From Arthrobacter sp. zg-Y769 (GTDB taxonomy: Bacteria; Actinomycetota; Actinomycetes; Actinomycetales; Micrococcaceae), in assembly GCF_020907405.1 (NCBI RefSeq), contig NZ_JAJJOE010000014.1:1-64000 (forward strand): a DNA stretch of 64,000 nt, written 5' to 3'. The translations under genes and the position numbers were made by a program. Shown in pieces: positions 31,077 through 40,688 of this stretch. How positions within the stretch are numbered: position 1 is the stretch's first letter; each line of letters opens with the position of its first letter. The notes below the pieces were generated by a model. It had not been told where the DNA came from. It worked only from the letters and a program-made list of their open reading frames with translations, and did no database searches.

Positions 31077-31161
31077 TCCCTCAGGCTGGAGGACCGGAGG
31101 CCGGATCGGGAGGGCGGACCGTCTTCATGTGGAAAACCCTGCCGTTTCCGGAAGAATCAAC

Positions 31162-31214
31162 CGGTTTGGGAAATACCGGCCACGGCGAACCGACCCAAAC
31201 CGACAGCAGAACCC
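31162..31214. repeat. Palindromic repeat element, copy B
   Basis: CGGTTTGGGAAATACCGG, then CCACGGCG, then CCCAAACCGACAGCAGAACCC, aligned with copy A at 30055 except for a nine-base gap that shortens the right arm to CCCAAACC. Confidence 0.8.
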
Positions 31215-31218
31215 GGAA

Positions 31219-31869
31219 CTAGATCTCGACAGGGCCGTTCGCGGTATCGAACGTGACGGACATGATGCCCGGCGTTCCGGCCGGGGCAATCCACGTGACA
31301 TCGACGTTTTCCAGCGGTTTCTCCACCGGATGGCCCAGCCAGTCGGTGACGCGTGCGGCCGATCCGGCAATGGTCAGGGACCTCAGCTTCACCGAACCGG
31401 GCATCCCCGGAATGGCGTTGGAGGGGTGCAGTTCAGCCGTGCCGTCGTCCCAGCGGAGCAGATAGGGGACCTGCGGGTCGGCGATCAGCCCGTTGATGCC
31501 GATCTGCCGCCAGGTCAGTTCCTGGCCGTCGGGGAACTTGCGGTTGCCCGGGACGGACTCCCGGCCGAGGCGTTCCTCGAAGGGAGACAGGTCGTCAACG
31601 GAAACACACCACCCCATCCAGCCGCCGCCGGATTCGGAACGCTGGCGTACGGCCTGGCCGAACGGCGCCTTGTCCGACGCCGGGTGGTTCAGTACCTCCA
31701 CCACCTCGACGTACTGGTTGTTGGCCAGGGGCAGGATCATATTGCGGGTACCGAACCGGGGGTGGACGCCACCCTTCACGTAATCGGCGCCGAGAGCAGC
31801 AGCAATCCTCTCGGTGGTGGCCAAAAGACCGTCGGATTCACAGGCATAAGAAACATGGTCCAAGCGCAT
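31219..31869 (-). CDS. VOC / glyoxalase-like domain protein
   Basis: A 216-residue protein of the vicinal-oxygen-chelate fold (Glyoxalase_3-like). It starts with the classical MRLDHVSYAC and continues with a long beta-rich domain carrying FGTRNMILPLANNQYVEVVEV. No obvious complete set of metal ligands can be assigned by eye, and function is unknown. ATG 31869 is chosen over 31878 because a -10 box (CACAAT) ends seven bases upstream, matching the leaderless pattern of the window. Confidence 0.75.
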   Translation of the reverse strand: MRLDHVSYACESDGLLATTERIAAALGADYVKGGVHPRFGTRNMILPLANNQYVEVVEVLNHPASDKAPFGQAVRQRSESGGGWMGWCVSVDDLSPFEERLGRESVPGNRKFPDGQELTWRQIGINGLIADPQVPYLLRWDDGTAELHPSNAIPGMPGSVKLRSLTIAGSAARVTDWLGHPVEKPLENVDVTWIAPAGTPGIMSVTFDTANGPVEI

Positions 31870-31876
31870 GCGGCCC

Positions 31877-31882
31877 ATTGTG
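31877..31882 (-). promoter_or_regulatory. -10 box CACAAT for the VOC gene, leaderless
   Basis: On the minus strand CACAAT ends seven bases before ATG 31869. Confidence 0.45.
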
Positions 31883-32029
31883 GCACGTTGTGATACGCGT
31901 CTCGACCAAGGGAAGCCTTAGTGCGGAAATCTCCCTGCCGTGCCGCCGGAGCAGCACCGAAACTTTTCCTGTTTTCACGCTGCGTCATAGAGGTTGCGCG
32001 ACGGCGGCATATCGGCTTCCATAGGTGCA

Positions 32030-32154
32030 GGTCATGAGTGCCAGCAGATAGCCCCGGCTTGCTGGCCGGCAACCCTCCAACCGCGGTGGGGTGCCCCGGG
32101 TGAAGACCTGGCCGTACGCCAAACGGGCGTCCGGCAAGCGCGGGTCCCATGACC
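32030..32154 (+). promoter_or_regulatory. SAM-IV riboswitch
   Basis: The leader of metY carries the core of the actinobacterial SAM-IV class: GGTCATGAGTGCCAGC opening, CCCCGGCTTGCTGGCCGGCA, ACCCTCCAACCGCGGTGGGG and TGCCCCGGGTGAAGACC. The outer stem GGTCATG (32030-32036) pairs with CATGACC (32148-32154). It lies 69 bases before the metY ATG. Binding of S-adenosylmethionine should reduce metY-metX expression, as in other members of the class. Confidence 0.92.
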
Positions 32155-32223
32155 CCACCGGACATCCGGCGTACCCGGATGCACCCCGGCGGCGTTGTGC
32201 GGCCCCTGGTTTGAGGGAGCATC

Positions 32224-33540
32224 ATGAGTGCAGATTGGTCATTTGAAACCCGCCAGATCCACGTAGGCCAGGAGCCCGACGCCGTCACCGGTGCACGTGC
32301 CCTGCCCATTTACCAGACCACGTCCTTCGTTTTTCCAAGTGCGGAGGCGGCCGCGAACCGGTTCGCCCTGGCCGAACTGGAACCGATCTACACCCGGATC
32401 GGCAATCCTACGCAGGAGGCGGTGGAGAACCGGATCGCTTCCCTGGAGGGCGGCGTCGGTGCCCTGCTGCTGGCGTCCGGCCAGGCCGCGGAAACCTTTG
32501 CGCTGCTGAACCTTGCGCAGGCCGGCGACCATGTGGTCGCCAGCCCCAGCCTGTACGGCGGCACCTACAACCTGCTGAAGCACACCCTGAAGCGGTTCGG
32601 CATTGAGACCACCTTCGTGCAGGACCCGGACAACCTGGACCATTGGCGCGACGCCGTCCGGCCCAACACGAAGGCCTTCTTCGGCGAGGTGGTCTCCAAC
32701 CCCCGCCAGGATGTCCTGGACCTGGAAGGCATCAGCGCCGTGGCCCACGAGGCAGGAGTGCCGCTGATCGTGGACAACACCCTGTCGACGCCGTACCTGA
32801 TCCGCCCGATTGAATGGGGCGCCGACATTGTGGTCCACTCGGCCACGAAGTACCTCGGCGGGCACGGGACGGCCATTGCCGGCGTCATCGTGGATTCGGG
32901 CAACTTCGACTTTGCCGCGGATCCGGAGAAGTTCCCCGGCTTCAATACCCCGGACGAAAGCTACAACGGACTGGTCTACGCCCGGGACCTGGGCGTCAAC
33001 GGCGCCCTCGGCGCGAACCTTGCCTTCATCCTCAAGGCGCGGGTACAGCTGCTGCGGGACCTCGGGTCCGCGGTGTCGCCGTTCAACGCGTTCCTGATTG
33101 CCCAGGGCCTGGAAACCCTGAGCCTGCGGCTGGAGCGGCACGTTGCCAACGCGGTCGCCGTCGCCAACTGGCTGGAAGGGCACGACGACGTCGTGTCGGT
33201 GGCGTACGCGGGCCTGGAGTCCAGCCCGTGGTTTGAGCGCGGCCGCAAATACGGGCCGCGCGGCACCGGCGCCATTGTCTCCTTTGAGATCGAGGGCGGC
33301 ATCGACGCCGGCAAGCGCTTTGTGGACGGACTCGAACTGCATTCGCATGTGGCCAACGTCGGCGACGTCCGGTCGCTGGTCATCCACCCGGCGTCGACCA
33401 CCCACAGCCAGCTTGGTGCCGAAGCGCAGCTGGCCGCCGGCGTCAGCCCGGGGCTGGTCCGGCTTTCGGTGGGCATCGAGCACATCGATGACATCCTCGC
33501 GGACCTCGACGCCGGGTTCCGGGCCGCCAAGGGAGCGTAG
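32224..33540 (+). CDS. metY: O-acetylhomoserine aminocarboxypropyltransferase (sulfhydrylase)
   Basis: A PLP enzyme that makes homocysteine from O-acetylhomoserine and sulfide. The 438 residues show the Cys/Met-metabolism signature with the PLP-binding lysine in VHSATKYLGGHGTAIAGV (about residue 210), PIYQTTSFVFPSAEAA near the N-terminus, YTRIGNPTQEAVENRIASLE, and a C-terminal VRLSVGIEHIDDILADL. ATG 32224 follows GAGGGAGC. It is preceded by a SAM-IV riboswitch and followed after five bases by metX, which supplies its substrate. Confidence 0.97.
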   Translation: MSADWSFETRQIHVGQEPDAVTGARALPIYQTTSFVFPSAEAAANRFALAELEPIYTRIGNPTQEAVENRIASLEGGVGALLLASGQAAETFALLNLAQAGDHVVASPSLYGGTYNLLKHTLKRFGIETTFVQDPDNLDHWRDAVRPNTKAFFGEVVSNPRQDVLDLEGISAVAHEAGVPLIVDNTLSTPYLIRPIEWGADIVVHSATKYLGGHGTAIAGVIVDSGNFDFAADPEKFPGFNTPDESYNGLVYARDLGVNGALGANLAFILKARVQLLRDLGSAVSPFNAFLIAQGLETLSLRLERHVANAVAVANWLEGHDDVVSVAYAGLESSPWFERGRKYGPRGTGAIVSFEIEGGIDAGKRFVDGLELHSHVANVGDVRSLVIHPASTTHSQLGAEAQLAAGVSPGLVRLSVGIEHIDDILADLDAGFRAAKGA

Positions 33541-33545
33541 CTTCC

Positions 33546-34691
33546 GTGCCCCGGCACCCGGCTCCGCAGCGCGAGTCGCTGCCGGAGCCGCTGCAGCACC
33601 CCGCCGAAAAGGACGGGGTGCTGCAGTATGCGTCCATTGGGGGACTGGAACTGGAAACCGGCGGGTACCTGCCCGACGTCGTCCTCGCCTACGAGACGTG
33701 GGGGCAGCTGGACCCGGAGGCCGGCAACGCGGTGCTGATCCCCCACGCCCTGACCGGCAGCAGCCATGTAGCCCGGGGGAGCAGCACCGAACCGGGCTGG
33801 TGGGAGGAGCTTGTAGGGCCGGGCCTGACCGTGGACACCCGCCGGTACTTCGTGGTCTCGGTCAACATGCTGGGCGGCTGCTACGGCTCCACCGGGCCTG
33901 CTTCGGCGGACCCGGACGGATTGCCCTGGGGGTCGCGGTTTCCGTTCGTCACCATCCGGGATTCGGTCCGGGCGGAGGCCCGGCTGGCGGACCGGTTGGG
34001 TATTGCGCGTTGGCATGCCGTGCTGGGCGGCTCGCTTGGGGGAGCGCGGGCGCTGGAATGGGCGGTAACCGAGCCGGACCGGGTGCGGCACTGCGGAGTG
34101 ATTGCGGCGACCGCGGCCAGCACGGCCGAACAGATTGCGTTTGCCCAGGCACAGCTGGCCGCAATCCGGCTGGATCCGGCCTTCAACGGAGGGGACTATT
34201 ACAACGGCACGCCTCCGCTGGCCGGGCTCGGCCTGGCCCGCCGGATCGCGCACATCACCTACCGGTCCGAACCGGAACTGGAATACCGGTTCGGACGGTC
34301 CCCGCAGGCGGCCGAAGACCCGTTCGGCGCCGCCTACCCGGCCGGAAGGGGCCGGTACTCCGTGGAGAGCTACCTGGACCACCAGGCGAGGAAGCTGGCC
34401 GGCAGGTTCGATGCCAACAGCTATCTGGTGCTCACCGAAGCCCTGGTCAGCCACGACGTCGTCCGGGGCCGGGGATCCCTGCGGGCGGCGCTCGCAGGCA
34501 CAACGGCGGACTTCTTTATTGCCGCGGTGGAATCGGACCGGCTGTACTTTCCCCAGCAGTCCGCGGATCTGGCAGCAGCCCTGCCCCGGGGAACGCAGGT
34601 CCATCTCATTCGGGCACCCATCGGGCATGACGGCTTCCTGACCAGCGTCCGGGAGATTTCCGGTGCACTGACGCGGGAGGTCTTCGGGTAG
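33546..34691 (+). CDS. metX: Homoserine O-acetyltransferase
   Basis: Acetylates homoserine with acetyl-CoA as the first committed step of methionine synthesis. The 381 residues carry the alpha/beta-hydrolase nucleophile loop AVLGGSLGGARALEWAV, the family-specific NMLGGCYGSTGPAS, and a late LIRAPIGHDGFL for the catalytic histidine with the aspartate upstream. Start is GTG at 33546, five bases after metY, so both share the riboswitch. Acetyl- rather than succinyl-transfer fits pairing with metY. Confidence 0.95.
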   Translation: MPRHPAPQRESLPEPLQHPAEKDGVLQYASIGGLELETGGYLPDVVLAYETWGQLDPEAGNAVLIPHALTGSSHVARGSSTEPGWWEELVGPGLTVDTRRYFVVSVNMLGGCYGSTGPASADPDGLPWGSRFPFVTIRDSVRAEARLADRLGIARWHAVLGGSLGGARALEWAVTEPDRVRHCGVIAATAASTAEQIAFAQAQLAAIRLDPAFNGGDYYNGTPPLAGLGLARRIAHITYRSEPELEYRFGRSPQAAEDPFGAAYPAGRGRYSVESYLDHQARKLAGRFDANSYLVLTEALVSHDVVRGRGSLRAALAGTTADFFIAAVESDRLYFPQQSADLAAALPRGTQVHLIRAPIGHDGFLTSVREISGALTREVFG

Positions 34692-34753
34692 GACGGCGGG
34701 ACAACAGGGCCTACCCCTTGCCCGCCGGGGCAATTCGTGGGAGAACATTCCCC

Positions 34754-35194
34754 ATGGCAGATCGGATCTCTCTTTCCGGCCGGGCGCAGTGCACCCCGCA
34801 GGTGCTCTGGCACGTGCTCGTCGATAACCGGGCCGCCTGGTGGCCGGACATGGACTTCGCCCCGCACCCGGGAGCGCCCCTGAAAGAGCGGTGGAGCGAG
34901 GACGGAGTGGAGCACACCGCCACCGGTACTGTGCTGGCGGTCGCCCCGGGCCGGCTGCTTTCCTTCCGCTGGACGGCACCCGAATGGGGCGCCCACACCG
35001 TGGTCAGTTTCGAACTGACCGACGAGACAGATACCACCGGGATAGCGGTCACCGAGAGCGGATTTGCGGCGCTCGACGCCGGAGTGGGCGCCGAGCTTTC
35101 CGCAGCCCACCGGGAAGGGTGGGCCTTCCATCTGGCGAACCTCATTGAGCAGGCCGAGAAAACCGACCAGGCGCAGCAGGCGGGCGGCGCCTGA
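34754..35194 (+). CDS. SRPBCC-domain (AHSA1-like) protein
   Basis: A 146-residue START-like fold protein: ISLSGRAQCTPQVLWHVLVD at the N-terminus, WWPDMDFAPHPGAPLKERW, a central LAVAPGRLLSFRWTAPEWGAHTVVSFEL and a C-terminal long helix (GWAFHLANLIEQAEK). These are typical of AHSA1/SRPBCC proteins that bind hydrophobic ligands or chaperones. Function unknown. ATG 34754 is chosen over 34718 because family similarity begins there. Its stop lies within the first unit of an 18-bp tandem duplication. Confidence 0.75.
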   Translation: MADRISLSGRAQCTPQVLWHVLVDNRAAWWPDMDFAPHPGAPLKERWSEDGVEHTATGTVLAVAPGRLLSFRWTAPEWGAHTVVSFELTDETDTTGIAVTESGFAALDAGVGAELSAAHREGWAFHLANLIEQAEKTDQAQQAGGA

Positions 35195-35215
35195 AAAGCG
35201 GGCGGCGCCTGAAAA
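35180..35215. repeat. 18-bp tandem duplication over the SRPBCC stop codon
   Basis: GCGGGCGGCGCCTGAAAA occurs twice head to tail at 35180 and 35198. The first unit includes the stop codon of the SRPBCC gene. Confidence 0.85.
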
Positions 35216-35221
35216 ACAGCC

Positions 35222-36079
35222 CTAGTCCGCGGAACCCTGCGGCATCCGCTGTCCGAACATCGGGCCGGCCTCGGGACGCTTGGCCGAGATCCCGTCACCC
35301 GAGGACTGGTGGCGCACCCGGCGGACCACCCAGGGGAACAGGAACTCGCGGGCCCAGACCATGTCTTCGGAGCGGGCCGTCCGCCACTTTTTGGCGGGCA
35401 GGGGCTTGGTTTCCAGCGGCTGCAGGGAATGCGGCACCTGCAGCGTGTCCAGCACCATCGCGGCGATGGTGTGGTGTCCCAGCGGAGAGAAGTGCAGCCG
35501 GTCCGGAGCCCACATCTGCGGATCATTCAACTCGCGCAGCGCCCACATGTCGGCAATGATGGCGCCGTGCCGCTGCGCCACGGTCCGCAGGTTTTCGTTG
35601 TAGATCGCAGCCCGGCCACGGACACTGCCCAACACGGGGGTACTCCCGAGGTCCGGGCCGGTGAAGAGGACAACGCCGGCACCTGCCGCGCGCAGCCGGG
35701 CAACGGCACCGTCCATGCGTTCGGCCAGCCGGTCCGGATCGCCGCCGGGGCGGATCACGTCGTTGCCGCCGGCACAGATGGTGACCAGATCCGGCTTCAG
35801 CGCCAGGGCCGGTTCCAGCTGCTCGTCGATGATCTGGTTCAGCAGCCGGCCACGGATGGCCAGGTTCGCATAGGCAAAGTCGGGCTGTTCCGAAGCCAGT
35901 TCCTCCGCCACGCGGTCCGCCCACCCCCGGTTGCCGCCCGGACTGTCGGGATGGGGATCGCCGATGCCCTCGGTAAAGGAATCGCCCATGGCTACGAACC
36001 GGGACCAGAGGTGCAGCGGAGGGTGCTCCTGCCTGGAATCGGAAGAAAGGGCGGCCTCGGGCAGGGAATTTGTACTCAC
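35222..36079 (-). CDS. SGNH/GDSL-family hydrolase
   Basis: A 285-residue esterase-fold protein with the four SGNH blocks: FVAMGDSFTEGIGD (nucleophile Ser), NLAIRGRLLNQII (block II region), TICAGGNDVIRPGG (block III Asn) and DRLHFSPLGHHTIAAM (block V Asp and His). It has no clear signal peptide, so it is probably cytoplasmic. It starts with GTG at 36079. Substrate unknown. It converges with the SRPBCC gene, leaving only 27 bases between stops. Confidence 0.88.
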   Translation of the reverse strand: MSTNSLPEAALSSDSRQEHPPLHLWSRFVAMGDSFTEGIGDPHPDSPGGNRGWADRVAEELASEQPDFAYANLAIRGRLLNQIIDEQLEPALALKPDLVTICAGGNDVIRPGGDPDRLAERMDGAVARLRAAGAGVVLFTGPDLGSTPVLGSVRGRAAIYNENLRTVAQRHGAIIADMWALRELNDPQMWAPDRLHFSPLGHHTIAAMVLDTLQVPHSLQPLETKPLPAKKWRTARSEDMVWAREFLFPWVVRRVRHQSSGDGISAKRPEAGPMFGQRMPQGSAD

Positions 36080-36153
36080 CGGTCAATACTTGCAAACCGG
36101 CCCTTGGCTACGCGACCGTAGGTTATAAATACCGGCATGCCAGAATATAAAGC

Positions 36154-36816
36154 ATGACAAAACCCGCTTGGAATCCCGTTGTCCTCTGGTCAAAACCCGA
36201 AGCTGAACGGGCAGGCACTCCGCTGCTGGTTCTTTTCCACGGATACCTGGCCAACGAAGAGGACCTGATGGGACTGGCGGATTATCTGCCGGAAAACTTC
36301 ACCATCGCCTCGGTCCGCGCACCGCAGGCCTCCGGCCCCGGGTACACCTGGTTCCCGCTGATGAGCGAGGCCGACTACTCCGTGGACGCCGTAGTGGAGT
36401 CCGTGGCGGACGTCGCCGCGTGGCTGGACACCGTTCGTGACGGCCACACCAGCGTGAGCCTCCTGGGCTTCTCGATGGGGATGGCCGTGGCCACCACCCT
36501 GCTGCGGCACCGCCCGCAGGACTTCGCCGCCGTCGTCGGGCTCTCCGGTTTTGTGGTCCCGTCGCAGGACAACCCGTTCTTCCACGACGACGAACTGCAG
36601 CCGGGCGGCGTGCCCTTCTTCTGGGGCCGGGACCAGGCCGACCCGGTCATCGATGCGCCGCGGATCGAATACACGCATGCCTGGCTCAATGCCCACACCG
36701 CTATGACCAAGATCCTCTACTCGAACATGGGCCACGGCATCAACATGCAGGAGCTGGGCCATGTGAAGGAGTTCCTGGTGCACACGGTGCTGCGCGCCGG
36801 AACCCGGGCGAGCTAG
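36154..36816 (+). CDS. Alpha/beta-hydrolase, carboxylesterase/phospholipase type
   Basis: A 220-residue serine hydrolase of the carboxylesterase-2 type: LLVLFHGYLANEEDL (oxyanion region), SLLGFSMGMAVATTLL (nucleophile in GFSMG), and a late MGHGINMQEL for the catalytic histidine; the aspartate is in DQADPVIDAPR. Size fits the small esterase YpfH/PNPLA-unrelated group. Substrate unknown. The last three bases overlap the convergent S4 gene. Confidence 0.85.
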   Translation: MTKPAWNPVVLWSKPEAERAGTPLLVLFHGYLANEEDLMGLADYLPENFTIASVRAPQASGPGYTWFPLMSEADYSVDAVVESVADVAAWLDTVRDGHTSVSLLGFSMGMAVATTLLRHRPQDFAAVVGLSGFVVPSQDNPFFHDDELQPGGVPFFWGRDQADPVIDAPRIEYTHAWLNAHTAMTKILYSNMGHGINMQELGHVKEFLVHTVLRAGTRAS

Positions 36817-37043
36817 CCTTCGCGGGTAATCCGCACCGTTTCGCCGTTCACGGAGACCAGGTCGCCGGCGTGCAGCTGGCGGCCGCGGCGCTCTTCAATG
36901 TCGCCGTTGACCTTGACCATGCCGTCTTCGATCAGCTGTTTGGCCTGGATCCCGTCCTCGGCCAGGTTGGCGAGCTTGAGCAGCTGGCCCAGGCGGATCA
37001 TTTCGTCGCGGATGGGAAGGTCTTGGGCATCGGAGGAACTCAT
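36813..37043 (-). CDS. Small S4-domain RNA-binding protein
   Basis: A 76-residue protein that is essentially one S4 domain: IRLGQLLKLANLAEDGIQAKQ, then IEDGMVKVNGDIEERRGRQL and a closing strand VSVNGETVRITR. Members such as YaaA/YbcJ bind structured RNA, possibly in ribosome assembly or rescue. ATG 37043 is fixed by the domain start and by a -10 box six bases upstream; longer in-frame extensions are shadows. It converges with the esterase gene, sharing bases at the stops. Confidence 0.85.
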   Translation of the reverse strand: MSSSDAQDLPIRDEMIRLGQLLKLANLAEDGIQAKQLIEDGMVKVNGDIEERRGRQLHAGDLVSVNGETVRITREG

Positions 37044-37049
37044 GCCTCC

Positions 37050-37055
37050 ATTCTG
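37050..37055 (-). promoter_or_regulatory. -10 box CAGAAT for the S4 gene, leaderless
   Basis: On the minus strand CAGAAT ends six bases before ATG 37043. Confidence 0.45.
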
Positions 37056-37107
37056 CCCGACTTTCCCGCTCCGGCCTGCTCCGACGGCTCGCTGCCGGCC
37101 GGAGCGG

Positions 37108-37113
37108 TAGGGT
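37108..37113 (+). promoter_or_regulatory. -10 box TAGGGT, leaderless
   Basis: TAGGGT ends six bases before GTG 37120. Confidence 0.5.
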
Positions 37114-37119
37114 AGTCGG

Positions 37120-38133
37120 GTGCCAAATGCTGTGCGGATGTCCCCGCTGATCGGTCTGCCCCTGTCCCTGCTTGCCGGGGTTGCCATCCCGTCCCAGGCC
37201 CGCGTCAACGGCGCCCTGGGCCAACGGCTCGACGACGGCCTGGCCGCCGCCCTGGTCAGCTTCCTTGTCGGGCTGGTGGTCATGGTCGCCATCAGCCTGG
37301 CCCTGCCCCGCGGACGGGCCGGCGCCGGACAGCTGATTCCCTCGCTGCGGGAGCGCCGGTTCCCGCGCTACTACGTCCTGGCCGGCATGATCGGCGGCTA
37401 CTTCGTGCTTTCCCAGACCCTGACCGTCGCCGTCCTGGGCGTGGCCGTGTTTACCGTTGCCGCCGTCGCCGGACAGACCCTCACGGGGCTGGTGGTGGAC
37501 CGGTTGGGCATCGGGCCGGCCGGCAAAAAGGCGCTGACCGTCATGCGGGTGGTGGGCGCGGTGCTGACCATTGCCGCCGTGGCCTGGGCCGTCAGCCCGA
37601 AGCTCGGTGCCGGGGGAGAGCCCTCCGAATGGCTCCTGCCGGTGCTGCTGCCCCTGACTGCGGGCATGCTGATGAGTTTCCAGCAGGCCATGAACGGCAC
37701 CACGGGCATGCATTACGGCACGCCGATCACCGCGACGCTGGTGAACTTCATTTCCGGCACCGTCCTGCTGGCCGTGATGTGGGGGATCAAGGTTGCGGTT
37801 TCGGGGCCCGGCAACCCGCTGCCCGGCGAGTGGTGGCTGTACCTCGGCGGTCCGCTGGGCTGCATCTTCATCGGTGTCGGTGCCCTGCTGGTGCGCAGCC
37901 TGGGCGTCCTGCTCACCAGCCTCGGACTGATCGGCGGTCAGCTGATCGGCTCGCTGCTGCTGGACATTGTCTTCCCCGCCCCGGGCAGCGTAGTGGTGGC
38001 GGCAACCGTGCTCGGAACCCTGCTCACGCTGCTCGCCATTGTGCTGGCCACGCTGCCGTGGAACATGCCCGGCGGCGGCCCGTTCCGCCGTCGTCGTACC
38101 GGCCGGACCGACGCCGCATCCACCCCGCGCTGA
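37120..38133 (+). CDS. DMT-superfamily transporter (DUF606/YdcZ type)
   Basis: A 337-residue integral membrane protein with about ten hydrophobic helices, composed of two similar five-helix halves as in YdcZ/DUF606 proteins. The first half opens LIGLPLSLLAGVAIPSQARVN, with VNGALGQRL; the second half carries PLTAGMLMSFQQAMNG and the matching TATLVNFISGTVLL. Each half keeps the family's small-residue GQ or GG helix pairs. Substrate unknown. GTG 37120 is supported by the -10 box. It could be mistaken for an EamA exporter, but the fold halves match DUF606. Confidence 0.82.
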   Translation: MPNAVRMSPLIGLPLSLLAGVAIPSQARVNGALGQRLDDGLAAALVSFLVGLVVMVAISLALPRGRAGAGQLIPSLRERRFPRYYVLAGMIGGYFVLSQTLTVAVLGVAVFTVAAVAGQTLTGLVVDRLGIGPAGKKALTVMRVVGAVLTIAAVAWAVSPKLGAGGEPSEWLLPVLLPLTAGMLMSFQQAMNGTTGMHYGTPITATLVNFISGTVLLAVMWGIKVAVSGPGNPLPGEWWLYLGGPLGCIFIGVGALLVRSLGVLLTSLGLIGGQLIGSLLLDIVFPAPGSVVVAATVLGTLLTLLAIVLATLPWNMPGGGPFRRRRTGRTDAASTPR

Positions 38134-38167
38134 CCGGAGGAAAGCCGCGCCTAAACGGACGCCGGTA

Positions 38168-38232
38168 GGTCGGCAGGGCATCGCCGCCTTAAGCTGGTAG
38201 TTGTAGCTTTGCCCGGCGGCGAAGAACCGACC
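38168..38232 (+). promoter_or_regulatory. Structured leader upstream of glyS
   Basis: Three nested stems: GGTCGG with CCGACC (38227-38232), TCGCCGCC (38181-38188) with GGCGGCGA (38215-38222), and AAGCT with AGCTT inside. It lies about 93 bases before the glyS ATG. No T-box consensus was found, so the role is unknown. Confidence 0.5.
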
Positions 38233-38324
38233 ACCCTCTCTGCGGTGGCGCGGATGCCAAAGGGACCAGAAGAGGACCGCACCCAGCGGCCCTCTAGACA
38301 CGAAAAGAACGGCGGTACCATTCC

Positions 38325-39712
<1,388 letters not shown>

Positions 39713-39713
<1 letters not shown>

Positions 39714-40618
39714 TGGCAATCTCGTTCCGCGAATGGCGTGAAGACGACGACCTTAAACTGAACCAGCTCTGGGGCGACCCGGAGAGTCCGCAGGCCGGGC
39801 AGTTCCGTGCCGTGCTGCGTCCCTCCTCCAACGAACCGTGGAGCCGCTGCATCGTGGCCGAAGACGACGGCATTCCGGTAGCCGCCGGCGTCGTCTACGA
39901 GACGAGCCTGCATCCGGACCGGCTGTGGGCCTATGTGGAGGTCGCCCGCGAAAACCGGCGTACCGGACTCGGCACCGCCCTGCTGGACATGCTGCGCAAG
40001 GAAGCCGAGTCGGCGCCGTCGGGCGTGACCAAGCTGCGCGCGAAGGTGGAGCCGGGCACCCCGGCCGCTGCCTTTGCCGAGGCCGCCGGGCTCACTGTGA
40101 TCCAGCGGTCCTGCGTAGTGCTGGTGGAGCCGGGCCGGCTGAAGCTGCCCGTCTTCACCGACGACGGCCCCCAGCTGGACGAGGCAGCCACCGGTTCCGT
40201 GGAACTCACCCAGTCCGTCACGCAGTTCTACAACGCAGTGCATGAATGGGACCGCGCCGACATGACCCTCGGTAAGGCCCAGCAGATGCTGCTCAACGAC
40301 GCCACCGGAGCAACAGGTGCCGTGGTCCTGCGGGACAAGCCGAAGAAGGACGGCGGGAAGATCGCCGCCTTCGCGGTGAGCTACACGCAGGAACGCACGG
40401 ACGAACCCGCCGACGTCCTGGTCGGCTACGACACCACACTGGACCTTGACGAGGCCCAGGCCGCGGTGGAGTCCCTGGTGGCCATGCTCGCGTACCAGTA
40501 CCCGGTGCAGCTGGAAGTGGATGAGTCCATGACAGCCGTGGTCCGGGCGCTGGCACCTCTGATCAAGGTAGGCGCTGCGCGGCAGGTCGGCAGCGAAACG
40601 CTGATCCTGAGCGACTAG
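39713..40618 (+). CDS. GNAT-family acetyltransferase, two-domain
   Basis: A 301-residue protein with a clear N-terminal GNAT domain (LWAYVEVARENRRTGLGTALLDMLRKEAE, motif A with the acetyl-CoA loop) and a less conserved C-terminal domain (FAVSYTQERTDEPADVLVGYDTTLDLDEAQAAVESLVAML) that looks like a degenerate second GNAT half. The start overlaps the glyS stop by one base (TAATG), so translation is probably coupled. Substrate unknown; no link to glycine charging is implied beyond co-expression. A strong terminator follows. Confidence 0.82.
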
Positions 40619-40630
40619 CTTTCCAAGCAG

Positions 40631-40680
40631 AACCACAAGAGGCGGCCCCCGCAGAATGCGGAGGCCGCCTCTTGTGGTTT
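40631..40680. terminator. Bidirectional terminator
   Basis: AACCACAAGAGGCGGCC (40631-40647) pairs with GGCCGCCTCTTGTGGTT (40663-40679), a 17-bp perfect stem, between the converging acetyltransferase and TetR genes. Confidence 0.95.
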
Positions 40681-40688
40681 CCCGGGCT

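Noticed and set aside
38134-38324. T-box riboswitch before glyS
   Set aside because: No specifier loop or TGGNACCGCG-like T-box sequence could be found.
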